A stretch of DNA of 64,000 nt from Ignavibacteriales bacterium (lineage in GTDB: Bacteria; Bacteroidota; Ignavibacteria; Ignavibacteriales; SURF-24): contig JAPLFH010000007.1 in the NCBI GenBank assembly GCA_026390815.1, forward strand, positions 186,001 to 250,000, given 5' to 3'. The position numbers and the translations under genes were made by a program. The notes below the pieces were generated by a model. That model was not told where the DNA came from and did not search any database. It saw only the letters and a list, made by a program, of their open reading frames with translations. Shown here one piece after another: positions 1 through 8,912 of this stretch. Every line of letters starts with the position of its first letter. Positions within the stretch are counted from its first letter, which is position 1.

Positions 1-1
1 T

Positions 2-880
2 TTTGTTGATCCTGTTATTACAGATGAAAACCAATCTTTATTGAAAGAATTATATAAGTACGGAGAAGTGGGCGACATTGTTGATATTGGATATTTAGAA
101 TCAGTAACGGATACTGTAAATAAACTATATGATTACAATACACAGGTAATTCGTTTTAAACAAGGTAAAGCAGGATTGGAAAAAATTCCGAATGTAAAAA
201 TTAGCGGAGCTTTACCATTATATGGATTATATGATGAAAATAGTGTTCAAGCATTAGTATCCTCCGGTTATGATTATGTTTTAACTGATTCGCTTACCGA
301 CCGATCCGTACCCCGGACTCTGATTAGAGGAGATAAAAAGATTGTTTCTTTTACTAAAACCGCAAGAGATGATTATGAAGTTATTAGAGATTACGGATTG
401 AAGGAAAAAAATTTTCAGCTTTATACTTATGAGGAAGATGTTGATAGACTTTTATTTGAAGGTGGATTATACATTTTTAAAATCCATACAGATTATCAGT
501 GTTCACCGGAATATGTAGAAGTAGTTAGAGATTTAATCAGGTATATGAAAAGTAAAAATGTATGGATTGCAAGTGCTTCAGAAGTTAAAAATTGGTGGCT
601 TTCTAAAAATAATATGGAAATTAGTACGGAAGTAAGAAGCGCCCGTCGTGTTGCCGTAGAAATTTCTAATCCTGGAAATACTGATGTAGATAATGTGATT
701 GTACAGGTTAACTTGAACAAAGATGTTAAAAATATTCAAATCTCTTCAGAAATTTTTGGAACTAAAATTCCTAAGTATGAATTTGATAGCCGTACTCAAA
801 TCCTAAGGTTAAAGATAAAAAAATTAGAAGCAGGTGAATCTGTTTCCTATTATGTTGATTACGATAATCTGAATACATAA
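2..880 (+). CDS. Polysaccharide deacetylase-like protein, 5' end outside the window
   Basis: The reading frame is open from base 2 with no stop, so the gene begins upstream of the window; the TTG at 41 is only an internal codon. The visible part resembles the C-terminal half of a NodB-type carbohydrate esterase: alternating strands and helices, a 'YDYVLTDS' strand, a 'FKIHTDYQCSPEYVEVV' stretch near residue 150 (counting from the TTG at 41) and a helix ending in 'ASEVKNWW', as in deacetylases where the last helix checks for extra chains. The final 80 residues form a separate beta-rich tail with no recognised name. It would act on extracellular or envelope polysaccharide. The catalytic N-terminal Asp and His residues are not in view, so activity cannot be judged. 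The next gene begins about 33 bp downstream. Family call moderate. Confidence 0.6.
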   Translation, partial: FVDPVITDENQSLLKELYKYGEVGDIVDIGYLESVTDTVNKLYDYNTQVIRFKQGKAGLEKIPNVKISGALPLYGLYDENSVQALVSSGYDYVLTDSLTDRSVPRTLIRGDKKIVSFTKTARDDYEVIRDYGLKEKNFQLYTYEEDVDRLLFEGGLYIFKIHTDYQCSPEYVEVVRDLIRYMKSKNVWIASASEVKNWWLSKNNMEISTEVRSARRVAVEISNPGNTDVDNVIVQVNLNKDVKNIQISSEIFGTKIPKYEFDSRTQILRLKIKKLEAGESVSYYVDYDNLNT

Positions 881-913
881 ATCAAAAATGTTTATTTGGG
901 AACCTCAATAGTC

Positions 914-2725
914 ATGAAAAAATTTATTTTTAAAATAATGTTAATCATTATTCCTTTAATCATTTCCGTCGTCGGTTGCGTAGATTCATTGAATTCAACT
1001 GATAAACTACCTCCAAGTGTTTCAGTCTACAAACCAGCAACGAGCGATACAATTTCAGTTGATACTGTTAAAATAAGTTATACTGCTTTTGATGATCAGG
1101 AATTAAGCTCAATAAGTGTTGTGCTGAATGGTATATTCCAGAATAGTTTTAATGCAAAAGAAAATGTTCATCCTGAAGTTTATTTTGTACTGGATTCTAC
1201 ATTTGTTAGTCAACAGATTTCCTATTATTTAATTGCTTATGATGTTGCAGGTAATTCAAAAAAAAGTAACGAAATGACAGGGATTTATATTGTTAAGCAG
1301 TTAAGTAAACCTACTTTTCTTAAATTGGAAATTAAATCAAAGTTACACTTTACACTTACCTGGGATTATATTCCTTCAAACGAATTAGGTTATGAAATTC
1401 ATCGTAAGGAAGGACAGACCGGAGTTTTTAATTATTATAAAACGATTCCTGCTGGAACCAGATCATATGATGTTGTAGAGACCAATGATAAAAAAATCTA
1501 TTATTATAAAGTAAGAGCATATAATAAATATGGATATTCAAATTTCACAAATCAGGTAAGCTCCATCGGAGATCCACCGCAGGCTCCTACAGGATTAACG
1601 GCAATTTCTACTGGTACTAAAACAGTTAAGCTTACCTGGAGAGATAATTCAAACAATGAAACAAGTTTTCTTTTGCAAAGGAAATGGGCTGGTGATGAAT
1701 CTCCTTATATAAATGTGGCTACTATCAATCCGGACATTAGTGAATATATTGACACAAAAAATATTACCGCTGGAACAGGATTTCAATATAGGATTTGTGC
1801 CCAGATAGATACCTTAAAATCTAATTGGTCAAACGAAGTTCAGGTAACAACATTAACTGAAGATATTTTTACACCTACAAACCTTTCGGCTTCGTTTAAT
1901 CCAACTTCTAAGTCTGTAGTTTTAACCTGGGTTGATAATAATGCAAATGATTTATATACCAGAATATTTAGAAAAAAAGATTCAGATTTAAATTTTGGAA
2001 AGATTGATTCAGTAGGTTCTGGAAAAGTTACTTATTCTGACAATAATATTTCAGCAGGCAATTACTCATACAAAGTTCAAGTTTATACAAATGGCGGTAA
2101 CACAACTGAATTTTCTAACATTGCTCAATTAGATGTTCCGGTAATTCCACCTAATGCACCTTCAAACCTTTCTTTATCCCAGCTTTCTGATAAAGTATTT
2201 AATTTAGAGTGGAATGATAACTCTGATGATGAGACCAGATTTGAATTATGGCGTAAAGATGGTAATGCTGATTTTCGTACAGTAAAATATCTTTCTCCCA
2301 ATACAATTCGCTGTAATGACGCTATAAGTGATACGACATTAATTTATTTTTATAAAGTTCGGTCTGTCCGGGATAATGAACCATCCGATTTCAGTAATTT
2401 GGTAAATTCCACCGGTGGAATTAGTACTTACCCAAGACCAACTAAATTTACTGCAATTGCATTGTGCCCAACTCAAATTAAACTTAGCTGGCAAAATAAT
2501 GCAGTTGATGCGCTAAAATTAATTTTAGAAAGAAAACTTTCTCAATGGGGAACGTATTCCAAAATTGCTGAATTACTTCCTGATGTTCAACAATATATTG
2601 ATAAAGAGGGAATAAGCGCAGGAATTGAATTTTATTACAGAATAAAGGCTCTAAGCGCTTCAGATGAATCAGATTTTTCGGATGAAGCCAAAGCTTTAAC
2701 ACCATCCTCAGGTAATTGTCCTTGA
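914..2725 (+). CDS. Lipoprotein with five fibronectin type III domains
   Basis: The start is set at the ATG at 914, because MKKFIFKIMLIIIPLIISVVGC is then a lipoprotein signal peptide with lipobox SVVGC; a TTG 18 bp upstream would only add a poor leader. After the Cys comes an Ig-like segment (about residues 30-125) and five consecutive FnIII units. Each has the strand pattern L-x-W-x-D/N-N followed by an ExxxRK-type strand, for example LTWRDNSNNET, LTWVDNNAND and LEWNDNSDDET. No catalytic domain is visible. It is probably an outer-membrane-anchored adhesion or polysaccharide-binding protein. It follows the deacetylase-like gene closely and may be co-transcribed with it. The domain call is strong, the role is inferred. 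Confidence 0.8.
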   Translation: MKKFIFKIMLIIIPLIISVVGCVDSLNSTDKLPPSVSVYKPATSDTISVDTVKISYTAFDDQELSSISVVLNGIFQNSFNAKENVHPEVYFVLDSTFVSQQISYYLIAYDVAGNSKKSNEMTGIYIVKQLSKPTFLKLEIKSKLHFTLTWDYIPSNELGYEIHRKEGQTGVFNYYKTIPAGTRSYDVVETNDKKIYYYKVRAYNKYGYSNFTNQVSSIGDPPQAPTGLTAISTGTKTVKLTWRDNSNNETSFLLQRKWAGDESPYINVATINPDISEYIDTKNITAGTGFQYRICAQIDTLKSNWSNEVQVTTLTEDIFTPTNLSASFNPTSKSVVLTWVDNNANDLYTRIFRKKDSDLNFGKIDSVGSGKVTYSDNNISAGNYSYKVQVYTNGGNTTEFSNIAQLDVPVIPPNAPSNLSLSQLSDKVFNLEWNDNSDDETRFELWRKDGNADFRTVKYLSPNTIRCNDAISDTTLIYFYKVRSVRDNEPSDFSNLVNSTGGISTYPRPTKFTAIALCPTQIKLSWQNNAVDALKLILERKLSQWGTYSKIAELLPDVQQYIDKEGISAGIEFYYRIKALSASDESDFSDEAKALTPSSGNCP

Positions 2726-2810
2726 GCTTTTATAGTATGCTTAACAAGAAACAGGGAGCAGATGTATCTGAATTTTTATAGTACTGCAAAAATTGATTAC
2801 CTAGAGAGTA

Positions 2811-5800
2811 ATGAACATAGAATTAGATATTTTAAGATTAGTTGACAAAATTAATGATGAAGCCTTTGTATTAGACAATGCAGGTATAATTTTATATTCT
2901 AATTCAGCAGCAAAAAAGCTTTTTCCTCCAAGCCTAAACCTGAATAAATTTTCTGAACTATTCCAACCTGAATCGTATCAACAGATTGAAAAACTATTTG
3001 ATTTTACAGATTCAAATAATCAAAACATAGTTAAAGAAATTGATATTCAATTATTTAATGGAATTACCAGGCAAGTTAACATCTCAATTTCACCTTACAA
3101 TCTTGATGGAAATAAATTATTTTTAATTATCCTCACGTCTGGCAATGGTGCAAAATCAAGTTCAATAAAGCTAAGGATTTCTAACAAAGACATTGTTGAT
3201 TTAATTAATGACGAAGTAATTATAAAAGTTATTGAAGAAATCAAATCTCATTTTCCTTTTACGTTAATTGGTAAAAATAATATTCAAAATGAAATTAATA
3301 GGCTAAATGAATACTTTTGGATTAAAAATGTTGATGGAAAATATTTAATTGTTAATCAAAAATTTGCTCAATCAGTTGGGCTTAAACCAGCCCAAATTGA
3401 AGGACGATTTGAAAGAGAGTTAATTCCCAATTACCTTATCAATTTGTCGCAATCAATTGTAGAGTTTATAGCAAATACTTCAAGCATTTTTATTAAAGAG
3501 GGGATTTCTTTCCCGCTTATTTCATCAAACCAAACTCATCAGGTAATTGAATTTCCAATATGCGATTTAGATAATCATGTAATTGCAATTATTGGAATAA
3601 CTCAGCTTGTTAGTAATCAAGTGTTACAACCAAAATCCAGAGTTACTGAATTGAATGAATTAGTAATGGGAAATATTTCCAATCCCATTTTAGTTCTGAA
3701 TAAGGAAGCCAGTATTATAATTTCAAATCAACAATTTTTACAGCTTTTTCCATCATTAAACGGGACTAATCTAATTGGAGAAACTTATAATATATTTCCA
3801 GAAAGAATAAGAGTAATTATTGGTGAATTTATTTCAGGTAACAAAAACGTTGAAAGAATTGAATTTGAATTTCCCGAATCAAATTCCCTAAAAGATTTCT
3901 TTGTTTTTAATTTAAGAAAATTATATAATTCAGTGGGTGAATTGGAAGGTTATCTTGTTCTTGTTGAAGAGAACTTTTCTGATGCATTAAAAACCATAAT
4001 AAAGGATAAAGGTAAAATGTACGAATTAATAATGCAAAATAGTCCAGAACCAATGTATATCTATGATATTGAAAATTTAAGATTTTTAGAGGTGAACCAG
4101 GCTGCTTTGGATTTGTATGGATATAATAAAACAGAATTTCTTCAAATGGATCTGACCGACCTTTATTCGCCTGATGATATTCAGACGTTATTGGATACAT
4201 CAGTTTCTGCAGTATCGGAACCAAAGTTTACTGGACCTTGGCGACATAAAAAGAAAAATGGTTCTGCTGTGTTTGTTGAAATAAGTAAAACTACATTTGA
4301 CCATAAAGATAAAAAATCTCATTTCAATATAGTAAAAGATGTAACGGATAAATTAGAATTAGAAAAGAAAGTTCAGCTTTATAAAGCTTCATTCGATAAT
4401 ACAAGTGATCTTTTATTTGTAACTGATCCTGAAGGATTTATAACTTTTGCAAATAATTCTGTTTATGCATTTCTTGGTTATTCTAAAAGTGAATTGAAAA
4501 ATCGCCCATTTATTACCTTAGCTTCTGATGAAGACAGAATAAAAATCAACAGCGAAGTTTTCAGCGAGTTTCTTAAACAGCCAGTTAAATTAAAAACTGT
4601 ATTAAAAAAGAAAACCGGGGATTTGATTGATGCTAATTTAGTTGCCACTCCCGTTTTTGATTTTAATAAACAGATTATTTCATTTAATATTCTTGCTTAT
4701 CCATTATTAGGTGGAAAGGATAAAAAAATATCTTTACCTGATGAAAAACGAACTGGAGAAAAAACTACTGGTATTAGTGCTTCATTCCTTTCGAACATTT
4801 TTCATGAAATTCTAACTCCAATGAATGTAATTCTTGGATTTGTTCAAGAAATAACAGAAAATCTTTCTACTCCTACTTCTGAACAAAAAGAAGCGATTGA
4901 TATAATCGAACAGAACAGGGAAGTTTTACTTCAAACGATGGATTCCTTGATGGAATTTTCACAAATTGAACAAAACAAAATTGAATTGAATCCTAAAAAG
5001 TTTTTATTTACGGATGTTGTTGAAACGATTCAAAAAAATACACAAAGAGTTTCCAAGTCAACCAATGTTGAGTTTGCGTATGGAAAAATATCATCATCAT
5101 TAAACATTGACACCGATCAGCATAAAATGGAATCATTCCTAACTATGTTTGTTTCTACCGCAATGAGAATTACAAGAGAAAAAAAGCTTTATCTTTCAGC
5201 ATACCAATTTGATGATGAAAATTATATTATTACTATAAAGGATAATAGAAAGGGAGTATCAGAATACTTAGTTAATAATCTTACAAATATTTTTACTTCT
5301 GGTGAGGATGGTCCTAAAAAAGATTTTGGTTTATCCAAATTAAAACTTCAATTAACAAAAAGGTTAGGTGAATTGCTGGGTGGGAAATACGAAACTATAA
5401 GTCGTGGTGGTGATTTTATAGAAATTGGATTCATTTTTCCGCTTGAATTTAAAATTGCTGAAAAATTTGAGGAAGATATTAAAGTTGAAGAATTATCTGG
5501 AGAAAATGTAATATCCGAATTTGAAGTTGTTGAAGAAAAAGAAATTGAATTGATTATAAATAAAAAAGCGGAAATTGTAGAACCCATTCGTAAAAAGAAA
5601 TCCATAAAAGAAGAAAAAGTAGCTCCGCTTACTGTTGAAGATGAACCAATTGTGGAAGATGAACCAGTTGCTGAAATAATTCAGGTTGTAGATGCAAAAC
5701 CTGTTGCCGAAATTAAACCGGTTGTTGAAGAAGTTAAATCTGCATCATCCAGTTTATCTAAAGAAAAAATTGATTTATCAAAGCTGGCATGTTTGTATGT

Positions 5801-6149
5801 AGAAGACCAGGTTGATTCCCAGATATTATTTAAAGTTCAGATGAAGGAATTAAGACAAATTGATTTTGCTGTAAGTTTTGAAGCTGCATTGCCATTCCTT
5901 GAACAGAAGAAATATGAATTCATTGTATTAGACATTAACCTTCAAGGTGAGTATAACGGTCTTGACGCACTTAGAATTATTCGTAAACTTCCAAATTACC
6001 AAAAGACAAAAATTATTGCGGTTACAGCTTATGTTTTGCCAGGCGATAAGGAAAAATTTATTGCAGCCGGGTTTAACGATTTTATTTCTAAACCAATTTT
6101 ACGAGAAAAATTAATTGATTCTTTAGAGAAGATTTTAACTTTAGAATAA
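2811..6149 (+). CDS. PAS hybrid sensor with degenerate kinase core and intact receiver
   Basis: This is a 1112-residue cytoplasmic protein. Four or more PAS-like units fill residues 1-640 (clearest at 400-520 and 525-630). A HisKA-type helix follows with the H-box FHEILTPMN (His665). The ATPase domain is eroded: the N-box position reads LTMFVSTAMRIT, with Met779 and Thr783 where Asn residues bind Mg-ATP; the G1 box reads DNRKGV (811-816) instead of DTGxGI; and the G2 box has no GTGLGL. A low-complexity acidic linker (about 880-985) with VEDEPV-type repeats leads to a receiver domain with VEDQ, phosphoacceptor Asp1041 (VLDINLQ) and Lys1094 (SKPI). I infer a phosphorelay receiver or scaffold rather than an active kinase. 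A hairpin terminator follows at 6198. Family certain, loss of activity inferred. Confidence 0.85.
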   Translation: MNIELDILRLVDKINDEAFVLDNAGIILYSNSAAKKLFPPSLNLNKFSELFQPESYQQIEKLFDFTDSNNQNIVKEIDIQLFNGITRQVNISISPYNLDGNKLFLIILTSGNGAKSSSIKLRISNKDIVDLINDEVIIKVIEEIKSHFPFTLIGKNNIQNEINRLNEYFWIKNVDGKYLIVNQKFAQSVGLKPAQIEGRFERELIPNYLINLSQSIVEFIANTSSIFIKEGISFPLISSNQTHQVIEFPICDLDNHVIAIIGITQLVSNQVLQPKSRVTELNELVMGNISNPILVLNKEASIIISNQQFLQLFPSLNGTNLIGETYNIFPERIRVIIGEFISGNKNVERIEFEFPESNSLKDFFVFNLRKLYNSVGELEGYLVLVEENFSDALKTIIKDKGKMYELIMQNSPEPMYIYDIENLRFLEVNQAALDLYGYNKTEFLQMDLTDLYSPDDIQTLLDTSVSAVSEPKFTGPWRHKKKNGSAVFVEISKTTFDHKDKKSHFNIVKDVTDKLELEKKVQLYKASFDNTSDLLFVTDPEGFITFANNSVYAFLGYSKSELKNRPFITLASDEDRIKINSEVFSEFLKQPVKLKTVLKKKTGDLIDANLVATPVFDFNKQIISFNILAYPLLGGKDKKISLPDEKRTGEKTTGISASFLSNIFHEILTPMNVILGFVQEITENLSTPTSEQKEAIDIIEQNREVLLQTMDSLMEFSQIEQNKIELNPKKFLFTDVVETIQKNTQRVSKSTNVEFAYGKISSSLNIDTDQHKMESFLTMFVSTAMRITREKKLYLSAYQFDDENYIITIKDNRKGVSEYLVNNLTNIFTSGEDGPKKDFGLSKLKLQLTKRLGELLGGKYETISRGGDFIEIGFIFPLEFKIAEKFEEDIKVEELSGENVISEFEVVEEKEIELIINKKAEIVEPIRKKKSIKEEKVAPLTVEDEPIVEDEPVAEIIQVVDAKPVAEIKPVVEEVKSASSSLSKEKIDLSKLACLYVEDQVDSQILFKVQMKELRQIDFAVSFEAALPFLEQKKYEFIVLDINLQGEYNGLDALRIIRKLPNYQKTKIIAVTAYVLPGDKEKFIAAGFNDFISKPILREKLIDSLEKILTLE

Positions 6150-6162
6150 CGCTAATTTTTAT

Positions 6163-6180
6163 TTGTCATCTACTTGACAA
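6163..6180 (+). promoter_or_regulatory. Inverted repeat upstream of lexA, candidate operator
   Basis: TTGTCA and TGACAA are perfect inverted repeats separated by 6 bp, about 135 bp before lexA. The right half overlaps a TTGACA (6174-6179) followed 15 bp later by TATAAA (6195-6200), so it could also be part of a promoter. LexA autoregulates in most bacteria, but the LexA box of this lineage is not known to me, so the operator role is a guess. Confidence 0.3.
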
Positions 6181-6197
6181 ATTCTCATCTCTTTTAT

Positions 6198-6225
6198 AAA
6201 TTGCCATACAGATGTATGGCAATTT
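6198..6225 (+). terminator. Intrinsic terminator-like hairpin after the hybrid sensor gene
   Basis: AAATTGCCATAC and its exact complement GTATGGCAATTT form a 12-bp perfect stem with the four-base loop AGAT, followed by TATTTTAA. It lies 49 bp after the stop at 6149 and 88 bp before lexA, so it most likely ends the upstream transcript. A second role as an operator palindrome for lexA cannot be excluded. Confidence 0.6.
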
Positions 6226-6312
6226 TATTTTAAAGCTATCATTCATTAATTATTAAAAGTTTTATTAGAAAAGATAAATTAGAAATGTAACTGAAGGAAC
6301 CGGAGGTATATT

Positions 6313-6936
6313 ATGTCACGCGAGTTAACAGAAATTCAAAAAAAAATTTTGGACTATCTTCTTGATCAAAAAGTTGAAAGAGGAATGCCACCAACTTTGG
6401 CAGAGATTGCACATAAATTTGGATATAAGAACCGAGCTACAGTTCAACAGCATCTTGGTGCGCTTGAAAAAAAAGGATTTGTAAAAAGGAATCCAAAGCT
6501 TTCTCGGGGAATAGAAATAACTGTTGAGCACAAATTTTTTATTCCGCGTCCGGTAATTGGAGAAGTTGCTGCCGGCAGCCCTTTAACCATTTATCCGGAT
6601 GCGATTGATACAGTTGATTTGCCAAGCATTGCAAGAATGCCAAAAGACTCATTTCTGTTGAAGGTAAAAGGTGACAGTCTTAAGGATGCCTACATCTTTA
6701 GCGGAGATATTGTTATTGTAAATCCAAACAAAGAATCCACGAACGGGCAAATTGTGGTTGCGATTTTAGATGATGCGGCAGTAATAAAAAGGTTTTATTT
6801 GAAGGAAGGAAGAATTGAATTGCATTCTGAAAATCCAGAATATAAACCAATAGTTGTTAAGAAAAATTCTCCCAGATTTAAAGTGGTGGGTGTAGCCGTA
6901 GGAATTTACAGAACGATGGAAAAGAAAGCCGGGTAA
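6313..6936 (+). CDS. lexA: LexA repressor, SOS response
   Basis: 207 residues, the usual LexA length. Residues 1-70 are the winged-helix DNA-binding domain (LTEIQKKILDYL, then PTLAEIAHKFGYKNRATVQQHL). Residues 80-200 are the S24 autoprotease: cleavage site Ala87-Gly88 (EVAAGSP), nucleophile Ser122 (KGDSL) and general base Lys159 (AVIKRF) are all present, so RecA-stimulated self-cleavage should work. The usual GDSM is GDSL here. The GGAGG at 6302-6306 sets the ATG at 6313. It would repress DNA-damage genes; ada, alkD-like and dinB (polymerase IV) genes lie within 17 kb, but I did not identify a shared operator. It is followed 15 bp later by the RAYT gene. Confidence 0.96.
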   Translation: MSRELTEIQKKILDYLLDQKVERGMPPTLAEIAHKFGYKNRATVQQHLGALEKKGFVKRNPKLSRGIEITVEHKFFIPRPVIGEVAAGSPLTIYPDAIDTVDLPSIARMPKDSFLLKVKGDSLKDAYIFSGDIVIVNPNKESTNGQIVVAILDDAAVIKRFYLKEGRIELHSENPEYKPIVVKKNSPRFKVVGVAVGIYRTMEKKAG

Positions 6937-6951
6937 TAAATTTTTATAAGT

Positions 6952-7476
6952 ATGGAACAAATATTTCCAAATCGTAAATCAATTCGATTAAAAGAATATG
7001 ATTATTCACGGGAAGGGTGGTATTACGTTACAATATGTGCCAAAAATAAAAATTGTTTATTTGGCGAAATTGTAAATGAAGAGATGAAATTAAATGAGAA
7101 GGGAAGAATAATCGAAAATTGCTGGGAAAGGATTCCCGATCATTTCGGATTTGTTGAAGTTGACTATTTTGTTGTTATGCCAAATCATTTACATGGAATA
7201 ATTATTATCAATGAACAGAGTTCTCATCGTAGGGGCGAGGTAACCTCGCCCCTACGATGGAAACATCGAATTACGTTAGGAAAAATCATTGCATATTATA
7301 AATATCAAACAACAAAAATAATTAATCAAAGAGATGAAAAAATTGGAGAAAAAATTTGGCAAAGAAATTATTATGAACATATAATCAGAAATGAAAATGA
7401 CCTTTTCCATATACGGCAATATATTGAAAACAATATCTTAAAATGTTCATTAGATAAACATTATCCTGAAAACTAA
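6952..7476 (+). CDS. REP-associated tyrosine transposase (RAYT, Y1 HUH family)
   Basis: 174 residues with the Y1 transposase signature. An N-terminal strand is followed by GWYYVTICAKNKNCLFG, then the HUH motif MPNHLHGII (two His flanking a hydrophobic residue bind the metal), and a C-terminal helix carrying the probable catalytic Tyr in WQRNYYEHIIRNENDL. Such single-domain proteins nick and join single-stranded DNA at REP palindromes and are usually chromosomal and domesticated. There are no IS200/IS605 ends around it. The gene contains its own GC-rich palindrome at 7225-7259, translated as about twelve extra residues between the HUH region and the next helix. It starts 15 bp after lexA and may be read with it. 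Confidence 0.9.
   Translation: MEQIFPNRKSIRLKEYDYSREGWYYVTICAKNKNCLFGEIVNEEMKLNEKGRIIENCWERIPDHFGFVEVDYFVVMPNHLHGIIIINEQSSHRRGEVTSPLRWKHRITLGKIIAYYKYQTTKIINQRDEKIGEKIWQRNYYEHIIRNENDLFHIRQYIENNILKCSLDKHYPEN
7225..7259. repeat. REP-like perfect palindrome inside the RAYT reading frame
   Basis: Two 17-bp arms, CATCGTAGGGGCGAGGT and its exact complement, are separated by a single A. The element is far richer in G+C than the surrounding gene. It has the form of REP or BIME palindromes that RAYTs recognise, and here it sits within the RAYT gene without breaking the frame, adding the residues HRRGEVTSPLRW. No second copy was seen in the window. Confidence 0.85.
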
Positions 7477-7490
7477 AATTAAAATAAGTT

Positions 7491-8375
7491 ATGCCTAAAC
7501 TTTACATCGGTACTGCTGGCTGGTCTTATAAGGATTGGGTGCCTAATTTTTATCCGAATGCTCAATCAAAAGTATTCGACTGGCTGCAGTTCTATTCAAA
7601 ATACTTTAATGTTGTAGAAGTTAATGCTTCATACTATGCTTATCTCAATCCCAAAATTGTAAATGGATGGGTGGAGAAGGTTGCCGATGCAGAAGATTTT
7701 CTTTTTACTTTTAAGCTTCATCAGGATTTTACGCACAAAAGAAAATTTGATGAACAGAATATAAAATCTGTTCAAATCAATTTGGATATTCTTAAAAAAT
7801 CAGAACGGCTTGGAGGATTGCTTGTTCAATTTCCTTATTCCTTTGCTTTTAATAATGCTGCTGCGGAGCATATCAGAAATCTTAAAGAGATTTTTCAAAA
7901 TCATAATTTATTTGTTGAAGTAAGACATTCGTCCTGGAATACTAAAACTGCATACGATCTTTTCCACGAGATGAATCTTACTTTTTGTACAATTGATCAA
8001 CCGCAGATTGGAAGATCGGTTCCTTTCGAACCAACAGTAACAAACGATAAAGCTTACATTCGTTTTCATGGAAGAAATAAAGAAGAGTGGAAAAAATCAA
8101 TTAGTAATTTTGGAAAGGAACAGACTTATGAGCAGCAGAGTGAAAGATATAAATATTTGTATTTACCCGGCGAGTTAGTTGAAATTGATAGAAAGCTTAA
8201 AGAAATTTATGATAAAGTAAAAGAGATTTATGTAATAATGAACAACCATCCTACAGGATATGCTGTTGCAAACGCTTTCGAGTTGCTTCATTTGCTTAAA
8301 GAAAGGATCAAAGTAAGAATTCCGGAAACAACATTGAAAGCTTTTCCAAGACTTGCGAGCTTTTCATTAAACTAA
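7491..8375 (+). CDS. DUF72 (YecE-like) family protein
   Basis: 294 residues beginning MPKLYIGTAGWSYKDW, the diagnostic N-terminus of DUF72 proteins, followed by FNVVEVNASYY, the internal FTFKLHQDFTH strand, a GLLVQFPYSF strand, the FVEVRHSSW motif, YIRFHGRN and a C-terminal IMNNHPTGYA region. These correspond to the strands and loops of the family's TIM-barrel-like fold. The biochemical role of DUF72 is not established. It starts 14 bp after the RAYT gene, perhaps by chance. Family call strong, function unknown. Confidence 0.9.
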   Translation: MPKLYIGTAGWSYKDWVPNFYPNAQSKVFDWLQFYSKYFNVVEVNASYYAYLNPKIVNGWVEKVADAEDFLFTFKLHQDFTHKRKFDEQNIKSVQINLDILKKSERLGGLLVQFPYSFAFNNAAAEHIRNLKEIFQNHNLFVEVRHSSWNTKTAYDLFHEMNLTFCTIDQPQIGRSVPFEPTVTNDKAYIRFHGRNKEEWKKSISNFGKEQTYEQQSERYKYLYLPGELVEIDRKLKEIYDKVKEIYVIMNNHPTGYAVANAFELLHLLKERIKVRIPETTLKAFPRLASFSLN

Positions 8376-8473
8376 CAAATGAAACCGCAATTTCTCTTTT
8401 CAAAAAGCATAAATTTGAAGATGAAATCCTTTCCTTTGAAAAACATTTTTAGAAAAGAGTGTTATCAATTATA

Positions 8474-8869
8474 ATGGGTAAATTATTTATGAACATAAAA
8501 GATCCAATGTTAACAACTTTACAATTTAATGATTATATAAGTAATCAGAATTTAGAAGGACTTTCCAGATTGATGGCAGATGAGCATACATTTATTGATC
8601 GTGATGATAATATACACCAACCTAAGGAATATGTGATTGGATGCTGGGAAAATTTTTTCAAGATGTTTCCCAATTATAAAAATACTTTTAAGAGAGTAGA
8701 ATTAAAAGATGATTTGGTGATTTTAGTTGGATATGCATATTGGAATGAAGATAATACTTACGATCCTGCAATCTGGACAGCAAAAATTGAAAACGATCTT
8801 ATTACTGAATGGAGAATTTATTATGATAACACAGAAAATAGAAAATTATTTTTACTTGATCAGAGTTAA
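8474..8869 (+). CDS. NTF2/SnoaL-like small protein
   Basis: About 130 residues with an NTF2-like alpha+beta cone pattern: an N-terminal helix (FNDYISNQNLEGLSRLMADEHTFID), a short loop, a helix with KEYVIGCWENFFKMFPNY, then paired strands (KRVELKDDLVILVGYAYW and PAIWTAKIENDLITEWRIYYD). The fold is that of SnoaL-type or polyketide-cyclase-like proteins; substrate unknown. The start is uncertain: ATG at 8474 is chosen, with a GTG at 8459 and an ATG at 8489 as alternatives, none with a strong ribosome binding site. It is followed by a methyltransferase 43 bp later. Confidence 0.65.
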   Translation: MGKLFMNIKDPMLTTLQFNDYISNQNLEGLSRLMADEHTFIDRDDNIHQPKEYVIGCWENFFKMFPNYKNTFKRVELKDDLVILVGYAYWNEDNTYDPAIWTAKIENDLITEWRIYYDNTENRKLFLLDQS

Positions 8870-8912
8870 AATTAGAAAATGAATTTATTTTATAACCATA
8901 AGGAATCAAATC

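Noticed and set aside
6952-7476. A complete IS200/IS605 element around the RAYT gene
   Set aside because: No second accessory gene, no subterminal hairpins at both ends and close spacing to lexA and the next gene.
8380-8473. A short frame beginning ATGAAACCGC before the NTF2-like gene
   Set aside because: About 32 codons with no motif and no partner; likely chance.
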